This document shows positions 34,149 through 43,667 of a stretch of 59,819 nt of DNA, piece by piece. Source of the DNA: Acidithiobacillus marinus (GTDB lineage Bacteria > Pseudomonadota > Gammaproteobacteria > Acidithiobacillales > Acidithiobacillaceae); NCBI RefSeq assembly GCF_002847505.1, contig NZ_MXAV01000027.1:1-59819 (forward strand). Reading direction: 5' to 3'. The notes under the pieces were generated by a model. It had not been told where the DNA came from. It did not search any database and was given only the letters and a program-made list of their open reading frames with translations. The stretch's first letter is position 1, and each line of letters begins with the position of its first letter. The translations under genes were made by a program, and so were the position numbers.

Positions 34149-35483
34149 TTAATTCAGGCCGAAGCAGTCTCCGTACAAGTCATGATCATCGGCCCGGGTG
34201 ATGGGTACTACCAGGCGGTCACCCACTTTGAGGCCGCTGGCATTTTTCAGATGCACCACACCGTCTATTTCCGGCGCATCGCTGTAGGAGCGGGCCAGAG
34301 CCCGGCCGCCGGGTTCCATAGCATCTATAAGCACTTCGCGGCGTTGTCCCACATGGCGCTGCAGGCGGGCACGGCTGATGCTCTCCTGGACGCGCATGAA
34401 TTCGGCGCGACGTTCTTCCCGGACCGCTTCGGGAATGGCTCCCGGCAGGGAGTTGGCGGGCGCTCCCTCCACCGGCGAGTAGGCAAAACAGCCGACCCGG
34501 TCGAGCTCAGCGGCGCGCAGAAAATCCAGCAGTTCAGCAAATTCCGCTTCACTTTCACCCGGAAAGCCGACAATGAACGTGCTGCGGATAGTGAGATCCG
34601 GCACTTCCTGCCGCCAGCGCAAAATCCGCTCCAGGGTTTTCTCGGCGGCAGCCGGGCGGCGCATGGCCTTGAGAATCCGGGGGCTGCCATGCTGCAGGGG
34701 CACATCCAGATAAGGCAGGATTTTTCCTTCCGCCATGAGGGGCAAGAGGGCGTCAATGTGCGGATAGGGATACACATAATGTAAGCGTACCCAGACGCCC
34801 AGCTCCCCCAGCGCTGCGCAAAGTTCGGTGATGCGCGTCTTGAGGGGTCGGCCATCGTGAAAGGCTGTCCGATATTGACGATCCACGCCATAGGCTCCGG
34901 TATCCTGGGAAATCACCAACAGTTCCTGCACTCCGCTGGACACCAGCGCTTCCGCCTCCCGCAAAATATCGCCGGGTTCGCGACTGACCAGTTTGCCACG
35001 CATACTGGGAATGATGCAGAAACTGCAGGACTGATTGCAGCCTTCGGAGATTTTCAGGTAGGCGTAATGGGCCGGTGTCAGACGCAAGCCTTGGGCGGGA
35101 ACCAGATCCGTATAAGGGTCATGGAGCGGCGGCAAGGCCTCATGAATTGCCGCCATGACTGCCCCGGACTGCTGGGGACCGGTAACCGCCAGCACCTTGG
35201 GGTGGGCCTGGCGGATGAAATCGCCGTGATCCTTGGCGCCCAGGCAGCCGGTCACCACCACCTGGCCGTTTTCATTCAGTGCCTCGCCGATGGCTTCCAG
35301 GGATTCGGTGACGGCCGCATCGATGAAACCACAGGTGTTGACCACGACCACATCGGCCCCGGCGTAATCCCCCACCAGCATATAGCCCTCGGCCCGGAGC
35401 TGGGTGAGAATGCGCTCGCTGTCCACGGTGGCCTTGGGACAGCCGAGGCTGACAAAGCCGACTTTGGGAGGGCGGCTATTCAA
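34149..35483 (-). CDS. rimO: Ribosomal protein S12 methylthiotransferase
   Basis: Radical-SAM enzyme adding a methylthio group to Asp of ribosomal S12. 444 residues: N-terminal MTTase domain with [16 protein letters not shown] and NTCGFID, radical [11 protein letters not shown] near residue 150, and C-terminal TRAM domain. The start is TTG at 35483, overlapping the stop of the NifU-type gene (TTGA), so translation is probably coupled. Convergent with folB, 8 bases apart. Confidence 0.96.
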   Translation of the reverse strand: MNSRPPKVGFVSLGCPKATVDSERILTQLRAEGYMLVGDYAGADVVVVNTCGFIDAAVTESLEAIGEALNENGQVVVTGCLGAKDHGDFIRQAHPKVLAVTGPQQSGAVMAAIHEALPPLHDPYTDLVPAQGLRLTPAHYAYLKISEGCNQSCSFCIIPSMRGKLVSREPGDILREAEALVSSGVQELLVISQDTGAYGVDRQYRTAFHDGRPLKTRITELCAALGELGVWVRLHYVYPYPHIDALLPLMAEGKILPYLDVPLQHGSPRILKAMRRPAAAEKTLERILRWRQEVPDLTIRSTFIVGFPGESEAEFAELLDFLRAAELDRVGCFAYSPVEGAPANSLPGAIPEAVREERRAEFMRVQESISRARLQRHVGQRREVLIDAMEPGGRALARSYSDAPEIDGVVHLKNASGLKVGDRLVVPITRADDHDLYGDCFGLN

Positions 35484-35863
35484 AAGGTATTGCTCACGCT
35501 GACGACTCCGGGGACGGCACCGACAATGCGCTCCACTACCTGTTTGAGGTCAATGACCGCATTGGGGCAGCCTGCGCAGGCCCCCTTCATGCGCACCCGG
35601 ACATCCCGCTCGATGATTTCCACCAGTTCAATGTCCCCGCCGTCGCGCATGAGAATGCGCCGTACGGTTTGCACCGCCTCACCGACGGCTTCGGGGTCGG
35701 GCAGGGGGTCGTCCGGTCCATAGCGTTTCTGGCGGTCCAGTCCCCGGGCGGCCATGGCCTGGGCGTGGGCAATTTTGGCGGCCGCCAACGGGTCCTGCTC
35801 TTCCAGGGCATCCAGTTCTTCTTCGCTGTAAAAGCGGATAGGGGTTTTCGTGCTCATGGACAT
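35480..35863 (-). CDS. NifU C-terminal domain iron-sulfur scaffold (Nfu-type)
   Basis: 127 residues. A variable acidic N-terminus is followed by the NifU domain (about 55-125) with the cluster ligand motif GACAGCPNA. Nfu proteins pass 4Fe-4S clusters to client enzymes; the overlapping rimO gene, which needs two clusters, is the obvious client. Start ATG at 35863 shares its A with the preceding stop (TGATG); a second ATG at 35857 is possible. Confidence 0.88.
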   Translation of the reverse strand: MSMSTKTPIRFYSEEELDALEEQDPLAAAKIAHAQAMAARGLDRQKRYGPDDPLPDPEAVGEAVQTVRRILMRDGGDIELVEIIERDVRVRMKGACAGCPNAVIDLKQVVERIVGAVPGVVSVSNTF

Positions 35864-36603
35864 CAATATAACATGCGCCCGCCATCGACGACGAGGTTGT
35901 GACCGGTGGTGTAGTGCGCATCAAAGAGCAGGTAGGCGACGGCTGCGGCAATGTCCTGAGGATCGCCTACCCGTTTGAGGGCGTTGCGATCCAGCAGGGC
36001 CTGCTTGTCGCCATCGGGAGGATCCTGGTTTTCTGCCCAGAGCACCACGCCCGGAGAGACGCTGTTGACGCGAATCTCTGGACCCAGTTCCTTGGCCAGT
36101 GAGCGGGTGAGTGCCAATAGCCCCGCCTTGCTGACGCTGTATGGGAGGTAGGAGCGCAGCGGAATCTCTCCATGAATATCACCAATATTGACCACCGCGC
36201 CCTGATTGCGGCGTAAATGGGGCGCTGCCGCCTGGGTGAGGAATAAGGGGGCACGCAGGTGGATGGCTTCCATGCGCTGCCAGTCTTCCAAGGTGATTTG
36301 CGCAAAGGGCGCCGCCTGATAAATCGAAGCGTTGTTGACCAAGCCATCCAGCCGTCCGAAATGGGCAAGACCTGCGGCAATCAGCTCGGCGGGGAAGCTG
36401 GCAGCGGCCAGATCACCCTCAACCAGCAGGCATTCACGGCCATATTGCTCCCGGACTGCGGCGGCCAGGGCTTCGGCCTCCGTTCGGGATCGCCTATAAT
36501 GCAGGATCAGATGGCAGCCCCTGGCCGCCAGATCTCGGGCGATAGCGGCACCAACCCTGCGGGCAGCGCCAGTGATCAAAACCACTTTTTCAGATGCTTT
36601 CAA
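35863..36603 (-). CDS. Pteridine reductase / FolM-like short-chain dehydrogenase
   Basis: 246 residues, Rossmann SDR. The cofactor loop ITGAARRVGAAIARDL has the Arg-Arg of pteridine reductases, VNNAS follows, and the catalytic YSVSKAG supplies Tyr and Lys. The start is TTG at 36603; a later GTG would remove part of the Rossmann strand. It precedes the NifU-type and rimO genes in a tight leftward operon. A role in dihydropterin reduction fits folB nearby but other SDR activities are possible. Confidence 0.85.
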   Translation of the reverse strand: MKASEKVVLITGAARRVGAAIARDLAARGCHLILHYRRSRTEAEALAAAVREQYGRECLLVEGDLAAASFPAELIAAGLAHFGRLDGLVNNASIYQAAPFAQITLEDWQRMEAIHLRAPLFLTQAAAPHLRRNQGAVVNIGDIHGEIPLRSYLPYSVSKAGLLALTRSLAKELGPEIRVNSVSPGVVLWAENQDPPDGDKQALLDRNALKRVGDPQDIAAAVAYLLFDAHYTTGHNLVVDGGRMLY

Positions 36604-36612
36604 GAGGATTCC

Positions 36613-37746
36613 ATGCGCATAGAGCGTCCCGATTTTTTAACCTATTCCCGAGGGGGGCGCAAGGTCGAGCTGCCAGTTCCAGACGACGCAGCGCAAGCGC
36701 ATTCTGCACGCTTGCTGGAGCGGATTCGTGCGGCTATTGCGGAGGCTGGTGGGGTCATTGCTTTCCGCCACTACATGGATATGGCCTTGTATACCCCCGG
36801 TCTGGGCTATTACATGGCGGGACAAAATCGTCTGGGTGCGGATGGAGATTTTGTCACCGCTCCGGAGATGGGCGCTGTGCTGGCCAGAGTGCTGGTGCGG
36901 GTCCTGGCCGAAGTCCTGGCGACGGTGGCCAACAGTGACGGAATTCTCGAATTCGGCGCGGGTCGGGGCACTTTGGCGCAGCAGATCCATCAATGTCTGC
37001 CGGAACAGCCCTATGCCATACTGGAGCTGAGTCCGGATCTACAGGAGCAGCAACGCAGCGCTCTGCCCAATCTGCGCCATCTGCAGCAGCTTCCCAACCG
37101 CTGGCGCGGGGTGATGCTGGCCAATGAAGTGCTTGACGCCATGCCCGTGCAGGTCGTGGAGCGCGATGCCGGGGGGCTGTTGCGCGAGCGCGGCGTATGC
37201 TGGGACGGAGAAAAACTGGACTGGGACTGGATGCCGGGTAACTATGCGCTGGATGATCGCCTCAAGCCGCTGCTGGAGCAATGCCCCGCAAACTACCGAA
37301 CCGAAATGCATCCCCTGGCCATCGCCTGGCTGCGGGAAGTAGCCACCTGTCTCCAGGCGGGCGCGTTGATCTTGATTGATTATGGTCAGGAAGCGGGAGA
37401 GTATTATCATCCGCAACGCCAGTCGGGCAGTTTGCGAGCCTACTATCGACAACACTGGCTGGATGATCCGTTCTATTGGCCCGGCCTCTGTGATCTGACC
37501 GCCCATGTCAATTTCAGCGCCTTGCTGGAAGCCGCGCCGGAACTGGGGCTGGAAGTGCAATTTTACGGCAATCTGGCGCGCTTTCTGGTGGAGCATGGCC
37601 TGGCTGAAGCTTATGCCGGGCTGGCCGCCGGACTGGATGCCCCAGGCCTTTTGGCCCTCAATAACGAAATCAAGCGCCTGACTCTGCCCCAGGAGATGGG
37701 GGAAAGCTTCAAGGTACTCATTCTGTGCAAGAGAGAAACTGCATGA
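36613..37746 (+). CDS. MidA/NDUFAF7-family SAM-dependent methyltransferase
   Basis: 377 residues of the DUF185 family, whose eukaryotic member methylates an arginine of complex I. Visible features: FRHYMDMALYTPGLGYYM, the SAM loop ILEFGAGRGTLAQQI, ANEVLDAMPVQVVE and LILIDYGQEAGEYYHP. AGAGGA lies upstream of the ATG, 9 bases from the divergent SDR start. Coupled to the next gene by ATGA. Confidence 0.93.
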   Translation: MRIERPDFLTYSRGGRKVELPVPDDAAQAHSARLLERIRAAIAEAGGVIAFRHYMDMALYTPGLGYYMAGQNRLGADGDFVTAPEMGAVLARVLVRVLAEVLATVANSDGILEFGAGRGTLAQQIHQCLPEQPYAILELSPDLQEQQRSALPNLRHLQQLPNRWRGVMLANEVLDAMPVQVVERDAGGLLRERGVCWDGEKLDWDWMPGNYALDDRLKPLLEQCPANYRTEMHPLAIAWLREVATCLQAGALILIDYGQEAGEYYHPQRQSGSLRAYYRQHWLDDPFYWPGLCDLTAHVNFSALLEAAPELGLEVQFYGNLARFLVEHGLAEAYAGLAAGLDAPGLLALNNEIKRLTLPQEMGESFKVLILCKRETA

Positions 37747-38099
37747 CCATACACATTTACGGCATTCGCAACTGTGACACCATGAAAAAAGCCTTTGCCT
37801 GGCTGGATGCTCAGGGAGTGTCTTACGATTTTCATGATTACAAAAAATCAGGCGTGGACCGCGCCGATTTGCAGCGCTGGGCCGCCCTGTGGGGCTGGGA
37901 GGCGCTGATCAACCGCAAGGGGACGACCTGGCGGCGTTTGCCGGAGAATGATCGGGACTGTCCGGACGCGGAAAGTGCTTTCGCGCTGATGACGGCTCAC
38001 CCCAGCATGATCCGTCGCCCCATTCTCATCCGCGCGGAGCAGGGTCTGCTGGGCTTTGACGCCGAGCGCTGGCAGGCGTTTTTTCAGGACCGTTCCTGA
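37743..38099 (+). CDS. ArsC/Spx-family protein (YffB-like)
   Basis: 118 residues with a thioredoxin-like fold. IHIYGIRNCDTMKKAFAWL places a single Cys11 in the ArsC position, and SMIRRPILI is the conserved basic end. YffB-type proteins bind glutathione and are not proven arsenate reductases. The ATG overlaps the stop of the methyltransferase. Convergent with hemN after 80 bases. Confidence 0.88.
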   Translation: MTIHIYGIRNCDTMKKAFAWLDAQGVSYDFHDYKKSGVDRADLQRWAALWGWEALINRKGTTWRRLPENDRDCPDAESAFALMTAHPSMIRRPILIRAEQGLLGFDAERWQAFFQDRS

Positions 38100-38178
38100 T
38101 CTTTGGATAAAGGCCACAACGCATTCCTGTAGCCATGAGATCATACCAATTTGCGAATGATGCGCTTTCTGCGAGCAG

Positions 38179-39570
38179 TTATATCACCCGGGAGTAGTGA
38201 ACCGCCTTGTGCGGGAGGTAGGCATCAAAAATCATGCAGACGTGACGAATCAGCAGGCGACCCTGGGCTGTTACCCACAGACTATCTGAATCCATCTGAA
38301 TCAGCCCGTCCTTTTCCAGTCTTTCCAGTGCGGGCAGGCAGTCACGAAAATGTATGTGGAAATCCATACCATACTGCTGTTGTAATCGATTAAAATCCAG
38401 GCGGAAATCGCAGGTCAGGCGGTTGATGACATGGCGCCGCAAAAGATCTTCAGCGCTGAGTTGAATGCCTCTTTCCACCGGCAGGTGCCCCTGGTCCAGA
38501 CGCGCTCCCCAGGCATCCAGCTCCTTGATATTCTGACTGTAAGTCGAGCCGATCATGGCGATGGCGCTCATCCCGAAGGCCAGCAGATCACTCCCCGCGT
38601 GGGTGGAATAGCCCTGAAAATTGCGATACAGACTACCCTCCCGTTGCGCCAGGGTCAGCTCGTCCTCGGGCAGGGCGAAATGATCCATGCCGATGTACAC
38701 GTACCCCGCCTCCTGCAGCGTCGCAATGCTTTCCGCCAGAATGCGCAGCTTGTTTTCGGGAGCAGGAATATCCCCATCGAGAATCCGTTTTTGCGCAGGA
38801 AAACGTTCGGGGAGATGGGCGTAATTGAACACCGACAGACGATCGGGACGCAGGGCGATGACCGCTTCCAGGGTGGCGGCAAAACGCTCTGGCGTTTGCA
38901 GGGGCAGGCCATAAATCAGATCCAGACTCACCGAACGAAAACCCAGGGAACGGGCTTCGGCAATGACGGCAGCCGTCAGCTCCAAACTTTGTTCCCGATG
39001 CACGGCTTTTTGCACGGCCGCATCCAGATCCTGCACCCCGATGCTGATCCGGTTGAATCCAAAGTCTCTTAATAAGGAAAGCGTGCCGGGTTCCAGAGCG
39101 CGAGGGTCGATTTCGATGCCATATTCCCCGTTATCATCGGGCAGGAGTTGAAAATGACGGTGAATACTTTCCAGCAAGGTACGCAAGTCCGGTTGGCGCA
39201 AAAAAGTCGGGGTTCCCCCGCCAAAATGCAGTTGCTCAACGGGTCTGCTGGCGTCCAAATGGGCCAGGTACAAAGCCATTTCTTGATCGAGGCGCGCCAC
39301 ATAGGGGCTGCCCCATTCGTGATGGCGGGTGACGACCTTGGTGCAGGCACAATAAAAGCAGAGGTTTTCGCAAAAGGGAATGTGAAAATACAGGGACAGG
39401 GGTCGGGCTTGCGCATTGGAGCCCTGCAATGCCTGAATGAGCTGCCTTTCGCCAAAATCGCTGTGAAAATGCGGTGCCGTAGGATAGGAAGTGTAGCGCG
39501 GCCCCGCCTGGTCATAGCGACGGATGAGATCGGCATCAAAAATGACTTTTTGTTCAAAAGCAGATGACAT
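38179..39570 (-). CDS. hemN: Oxygen-independent coproporphyrinogen III oxidase
   Basis: Radical-SAM enzyme of heme synthesis, 463 residues. AGPRYTSYPTAPHF opens the protein, and CENLCFYCAC holds the CxxxCxxC cluster ligands, with the adjacent fourth Cys of true HemN. LHFGGGTPTFL, DPRALEPGT and ISIGVQDLD follow. The HemN-type C-terminal domain is present, distinguishing it from HemW. Adjacent to divergently unrelated metR on the same strand. Confidence 0.96.
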   Translation of the reverse strand: MSSAFEQKVIFDADLIRRYDQAGPRYTSYPTAPHFHSDFGERQLIQALQGSNAQARPLSLYFHIPFCENLCFYCACTKVVTRHHEWGSPYVARLDQEMALYLAHLDASRPVEQLHFGGGTPTFLRQPDLRTLLESIHRHFQLLPDDNGEYGIEIDPRALEPGTLSLLRDFGFNRISIGVQDLDAAVQKAVHREQSLELTAAVIAEARSLGFRSVSLDLIYGLPLQTPERFAATLEAVIALRPDRLSVFNYAHLPERFPAQKRILDGDIPAPENKLRILAESIATLQEAGYVYIGMDHFALPEDELTLAQREGSLYRNFQGYSTHAGSDLLAFGMSAIAMIGSTYSQNIKELDAWGARLDQGHLPVERGIQLSAEDLLRRHVINRLTCDFRLDFNRLQQQYGMDFHIHFRDCLPALERLEKDGLIQMDSDSLWVTAQGRLLIRHVCMIFDAYLPHKAVHYSRVI

Positions 39571-39606
39571 GGCGAAAGCCCCTATCTGGCAAACAGCACC
39601 TGCAGA

Positions 39607-40539
39607 TCATACCCCCTGAATATCTTTTACTCCAGGGAGATTGGCCGCCACGCTGGCCCGCACTTCGGCCAGAAAGGCCTGCATGTGTGGCTGTTCGGCC
39701 TGTTCTGCCGTGGTCGCGGCCTGCAGGGTCTGCCAAAGTCCCTGCGGGCCGAGGGGCAGGGCACGGACGTAGCCTTTATCTCCGTAATTGCCAACCGCCC
39801 AGGCGGGCAGGGCGGCAATCCCTTGTCCCGAGGCCACCAGTTGCAAAATGATGACGGTCAGTTCGGCATGGCGCCGTCGCCAGGGCTGAATCCCGGCAGG
39901 CTGCAGAAACTCCCGGAACAGGTCCAGACGGCGATCCTCCACGGGATAGGTAATCAGGGTTTCTTCGAGGAAGTCCTCAGGTTCCAGAAATGCCCGACCG
40001 GCCAGGGGATGACGCGGATTGACCAGTGCCAGCACTTCATAGGCGAAGAGGGGATGGAGAACGATATCCGCCGCCATGGCGTCAGGCGTGCTGAGTACAG
40101 TCAGATCAGCCTGATGGCTTTGCAGCAGAGGGAGGGGATCCTGCTGGAATCCCGACACCAGATCCATCTCCACGTCCGCCCAGTTTTCCCGAAACCGATC
40201 CATGGCCGGGGTCAGCCAGTCAAAACAGGTGTGGCATTCCACCGCAATGCGCAGGCGGCCACTGTTACCCAGGGCCCGGCGCTGGAGTTCTTCCTGGAGT
40301 TGGCGCACCCGGGGCAGCACTTCCCGCGCGGCCGCCAGCAATTCTTCACCCGCCGGACTCAGCCGTAACTGACTGCCCCTTTCGCGATCCAGCAGATGCA
40401 CACCGAATTCTGCTTCCAAGCCACGTAATTGATGGGACAGAGCAGACTGAGTCAGATGCAGTCGCTGTGCAGCCGCAGCCAGGCTTCCGAATTGGGCGAC
40501 CGCTTCAATGGTGCGCATGTGGCGGATTTCAATGGGCAT
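39607..40539 (-). CDS. metR: LysR-family regulator MetR
   Basis: 310 residues. Its HTH region MRTIEAVAQFGSLAAAAQRL then TQSALSHQLRGLEAEFG, the effector-domain start RLRIAVECHTCFDWLTPAMD, and the end HPLAGRAFLEPEDFLEETLI closely follow E. coli MetR, which activates methionine genes with homocysteine. It is divergent from the Pho-controlled porin; no met gene lies nearby, so the target is elsewhere. Confidence 0.88.
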   Translation of the reverse strand: MPIEIRHMRTIEAVAQFGSLAAAAQRLHLTQSALSHQLRGLEAEFGVHLLDRERGSQLRLSPAGEELLAAAREVLPRVRQLQEELQRRALGNSGRLRIAVECHTCFDWLTPAMDRFRENWADVEMDLVSGFQQDPLPLLQSHQADLTVLSTPDAMAADIVLHPLFAYEVLALVNPRHPLAGRAFLEPEDFLEETLITYPVEDRRLDLFREFLQPAGIQPWRRRHAELTVIILQLVASGQGIAALPAWAVGNYGDKGYVRALPLGPQGLWQTLQAATTAEQAEQPHMQAFLAEVRASVAANLPGVKDIQGV

Positions 40540-40641
40540 GATGATCTACGATCCGAAAAAAATTTAGCAGTCTTCATTGTCCCACGATCCCTGCTTTCTG
40601 CAAGATAAGCTATGACTCAATCCTGTATATATTTTTAGAGA

Positions 40642-40681
40642 TTGTCACAAAAAGTTCATCTTAGTGTCATCATAGTGTCAC
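40642..40681 (+). promoter_or_regulatory. Four-repeat Pho box of OprP-like porin
   Basis: Repeats TTGTCAC, AGTTCAT, GTGTCAT and GTGTCAC have cores starting at 40643, 40654, 40665 and 40676, exactly 11 bp apart. The downstream pair is closest to consensus. The porin start lies about 145 bases further on. Confidence 0.85.
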
Positions 40682-40823
40682 ATAACGCGCGTATGCTCTT
40701 GGCTATTATTAAATAAAAGACAGTGCCAAGAGCGTGGCCAATCCCCCTATCCCCCTGAGTTTCCAGGTGGATATATCTTTGTTTTGCGCTCTTGTCAGTG
40801 TTCAACTGAGAGGGAGTGTAGAA

Positions 40824-42110
40824 ATGAAGAAAAAAGTGTGGTTTATACCGGTGTTGGCAGCTTTGGCCCTAAGTCCATTGGCGCATGCTGATGATAAGTC
40901 GCTGCTGAGTTCCAGTCTGGCCAAGGAAAAAAATGATGATTTCAACCTGAATCTGGGCGGGCGTATTCAGGCGGATTATGCGACTTATTTCAATAATCCC
41001 ATTGAAGGTTCCGCAGGGGCCAAATTCCGGCGGGCGCGGATTTTTACCAGTGGCAATATTGCCCGGGAATGGGGTTTCAAATTCCAGTATGAATTTACGG
41101 ATTCAGGCGCAGCCGGTTTCAAGGATGGTTACTTCACCTATTTAGGGCTCCCCAACTCGGTGATTACGCTGGGTCAATCCAAAACCTTCTTCAGTATGGA
41201 TCAGCTCAACAGTTCCAATGATAACGTCATGATGGAGCGTCCTTTGCTGGAAGCTCTGGATGCTTATGGCGACCGGCGTATGGGTCTGAAGTTCACCACC
41301 CATGGAGATAACTGGATGCTGGGTCTGGGCGGATTCATGAATGCCCTGGATGAAAAGCAGGTGACCAGCTACAGCGGCATTGTCCGCAGTGGCAGCAATA
41401 AAACGACGGCTCTGGCTACCAAAACCAGCAAAACCAATCAGAGCGGCATTTATACCATCAGTGGTCGTGCCACCTATGTTCCGGTGCACAGTGAGGGCAG
41501 TGATCTGTATTTTGGTGCCAACCTGAATTACACCGGCTTTGGCGAACAGAACAAGGCGGCTTTGTATTCCACCCGTCCGGAAACTAGTGTGGCGGGCACC
41601 AAACTGTTGGAAACCTACGTCAGCAATCCCAGTTCCCAGTTTCAGTATACGCTGGAAACAGCGGCGGTGGCAGGACCTTTCTCCATTGAAGGAGCCTATG
41701 TCGGAGCCCATGTTTCCCGGCGCAACGGGTTGCCCACGGCGAGCTTCAACGGCTACTACGTGCAGGCCAGTTATATCCTCACGGGACAATCCCGTAATTT
41801 CAAACCCAAGATTGGTGAATTTCATTATCTCAAGGACATCGGACCCGGTGGGGCCTGGGAACTGGCCCTGCGTTATGATCGCCTGAACATGAATGATGCC
41901 AAGGCCGGAATTTATGGCGGGCGTGGCGATAATATTACCGCCGGGATCAACTGGTATGCCAATGAGCATGTCCGGCTGATGTTGGATTATTCCCATGCCC
42001 ACATTGGCGATATCCCGACCACGACCCCGGTGGGCGCGAGCTATGTGAACAACGCCATCTACAACACGGATTTGAATATTCTCCAGTTCCGTGGGCAGTT
42101 TTTGTTCTGA
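40824..42110 (+). CDS. OprP/OprO-type porin
   Basis: 428-residue outer-membrane beta-barrel. Signal peptide (MKKKVWFIPVLAALALSPLAHA), then NLNLGGRIQADYATYF and FRRARIFTSGNIAREWGFKF, typical of the phosphate/pyrophosphate porin family, and a terminal Phe (RGQFLF). ATG 40824 has GAGAGGGAG upstream; the frame is open from 40734 but lacks a signal peptide there. A Pho box precedes it, so phosphate-starvation uptake is likely. Next gene after 50 bases is the phytase-like enzyme. Confidence 0.87.
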   Translation: MKKKVWFIPVLAALALSPLAHADDKSLLSSSLAKEKNDDFNLNLGGRIQADYATYFNNPIEGSAGAKFRRARIFTSGNIAREWGFKFQYEFTDSGAAGFKDGYFTYLGLPNSVITLGQSKTFFSMDQLNSSNDNVMMERPLLEALDAYGDRRMGLKFTTHGDNWMLGLGGFMNALDEKQVTSYSGIVRSGSNKTTALATKTSKTNQSGIYTISGRATYVPVHSEGSDLYFGANLNYTGFGEQNKAALYSTRPETSVAGTKLLETYVSNPSSQFQYTLETAAVAGPFSIEGAYVGAHVSRRNGLPTASFNGYYVQASYILTGQSRNFKPKIGEFHYLKDIGPGGAWELALRYDRLNMNDAKAGIYGGRGDNITAGINWYANEHVRLMLDYSHAHIGDIPTTTPVGASYVNNAIYNTDLNILQFRGQFLF

Positions 42111-42160
42111 TCTGATGGATACGGACCGGGCGAATGAGTGCCCGGTCTCGGGAGGATTTC

Positions 42161-43462
42161 ATGAAAAAAACGTGGATTTTTAACGCATTGAGTGTGTGGG
42201 TGCTGATGGCGGGACTACCAGCTGGCGCTGCGGAGTTGAATGTGGCCGCCTTGCAGGTTCCCTTGGCTGATGTATCTGTGGCAGGGCATCCCCTGCATTT
42301 GAGCGTTGGGATGGGTAGCGGGCTGGCCCATGCCCGGGGAACACCTGCACCGGTTTTTTATAGTGTGACCGACCGGGGACCGAATATAGCCTGTAACAAA
42401 TCCGCGAAAATATTTGGATCGCAGCTTTGTCAGGGGAAGTCGGTCATATTCCCGGTGCCGACCTTTACGCCGAGGATTTACAAATTGGCGCTCGCAGGAG
42501 AAGAGGTCAAGGTGCTCCAGTCCTGGCCTTTGCATGCCGTCAATCAAACGGCCCTGACGGGACTTCCGCCTGCGTTGACCCACGCCGAAAAAGCACTGAA
42601 TGCCGATCTGCAAGCACTGGCAAGCAGCCCGGACGGCGTGGATAGTGAATGTATTGCCGTATTGGACAAAGGCGGATTCTGGATTGGCGAAGAATATGGC
42701 CCCAGTCTGTTGCGGGTGAATGCCGAAGGAGCGGTATTGGAACGTCTGGTCCCCAAGGGTTCGGAGCAGGCTTACGCAGGAAGTGCCGTGCCCATTCGCG
42801 CGGTACTTCCTCCGTTGCTGGTCAAGCGCACACTGAATCGGGGTTTTGAAGGTATTGCCCTGGCACCGGATCAACGCACGCTGTTTGTGACTTTGCAGAG
42901 TCCGTTTTCCAACCCGGATGCAGAAACTTTCAAACATTCCCGTAACGTGCGTATTCTGAAAATCGCCCTGAATGCCCAGGGGGACTTTGAAAAAATGGCG
43001 GGTGCCTATGTATTTCAAGTGCCCCAGGTAGCGCAATTGGCTCCCGATAAAAAGCAGAAAGATGTCAAGGTGTCTGCCCTCAGTGCCGTCAACAATCATG
43101 CTGTGCTGGCCATGGTGCGCGCCGGTAAAGGGCTTCAGGTGTATTTACTGAACTTCGCCCATGCCAGTAGCCTTTTGGGGACAGCATGGGCCAAGGCGGA
43201 AACCACTCCCAGCCTGGAGGCCCAGCATGATCTCGAGAAAGTGGGGATTAAGCCCGCCAGGGCGACACTGATTTACGATGCGGCTGTGGGGAAAGGGAAA
43301 CTTCCGGAAAAAGTCGAAGGCATGTCTTTAGTCGAAGGTCGGACATTGGTGTTTATTACCGATAATGATTTCGGGATTCGCGGTGAACAGACCGAGATGG
43401 TCCGTGTTCCACTGGATGCCGAGGCTGAGGCGCGGCTGCGGCTGTCTTCCGCCCCGGCTTGA
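42161..43462 (+). CDS. Secreted phytase-like esterase family protein
   Basis: 433 residues with signal peptide (LSVWVLMAGLPAGAAE). The esterase-like-activity-of-phytase domain spans most of the protein: VTDRGPNIAC, WIGEEYGPSLLRVNAEG, NRGFEGIALAPDQRTLFV and ITDNDFG are typical acidic beta-propeller motifs. GGAGGA precedes the ATG. Behind the Pho-controlled porin, it probably cleaves phosphate esters outside the inner membrane. Confidence 0.85.
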   Translation: MKKTWIFNALSVWVLMAGLPAGAAELNVAALQVPLADVSVAGHPLHLSVGMGSGLAHARGTPAPVFYSVTDRGPNIACNKSAKIFGSQLCQGKSVIFPVPTFTPRIYKLALAGEEVKVLQSWPLHAVNQTALTGLPPALTHAEKALNADLQALASSPDGVDSECIAVLDKGGFWIGEEYGPSLLRVNAEGAVLERLVPKGSEQAYAGSAVPIRAVLPPLLVKRTLNRGFEGIALAPDQRTLFVTLQSPFSNPDAETFKHSRNVRILKIALNAQGDFEKMAGAYVFQVPQVAQLAPDKKQKDVKVSALSAVNNHAVLAMVRAGKGLQVYLLNFAHASSLLGTAWAKAETTPSLEAQHDLEKVGIKPARATLIYDAAVGKGKLPEKVEGMSLVEGRTLVFITDNDFGIRGEQTEMVRVPLDAEAEARLRLSSAPA

Positions 43463-43572
43463 AGACGTTTTGTCCTCTTCTGATTGAGAGGCGGCGCCTG
43501 CCGCCGCCCAGCTTTGCAGGCTTTTTCCGCAGTATGATTTGTGGAATACTCGATATATCTAAAAAGGAATAA

Positions 43573-43611
43573 CGTCACAAAAGGTTCATAAAACTGTCAT
43601 CATGTTGTCAT
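43573..43611 (+). promoter_or_regulatory. Four-repeat Pho box of OprD-family porin
   Basis: Repeats CGTCAC, GTTCAT, CTGTCAT and TTGTCAT have cores at 43573, 43584, 43595 and 43606, again exactly 11 bp apart, with the same repeat order as at 40642. The downstream half CTGTCATCATGTTGTCAT is close to consensus. The porin ATG follows 57 bases later. Confidence 0.88.
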
Positions 43612-43667
43612 ATTCCTTCGTTAATATGCACACAGTGTTGCAAAGAACCCTAAATCGAGGAGGTCAC

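Noticed and set aside
43480-43540. Terminator after the phytase-like gene
   Set aside because: GC-rich dyads and a T5 run are present but do not form one well-placed hairpin plus T tract.
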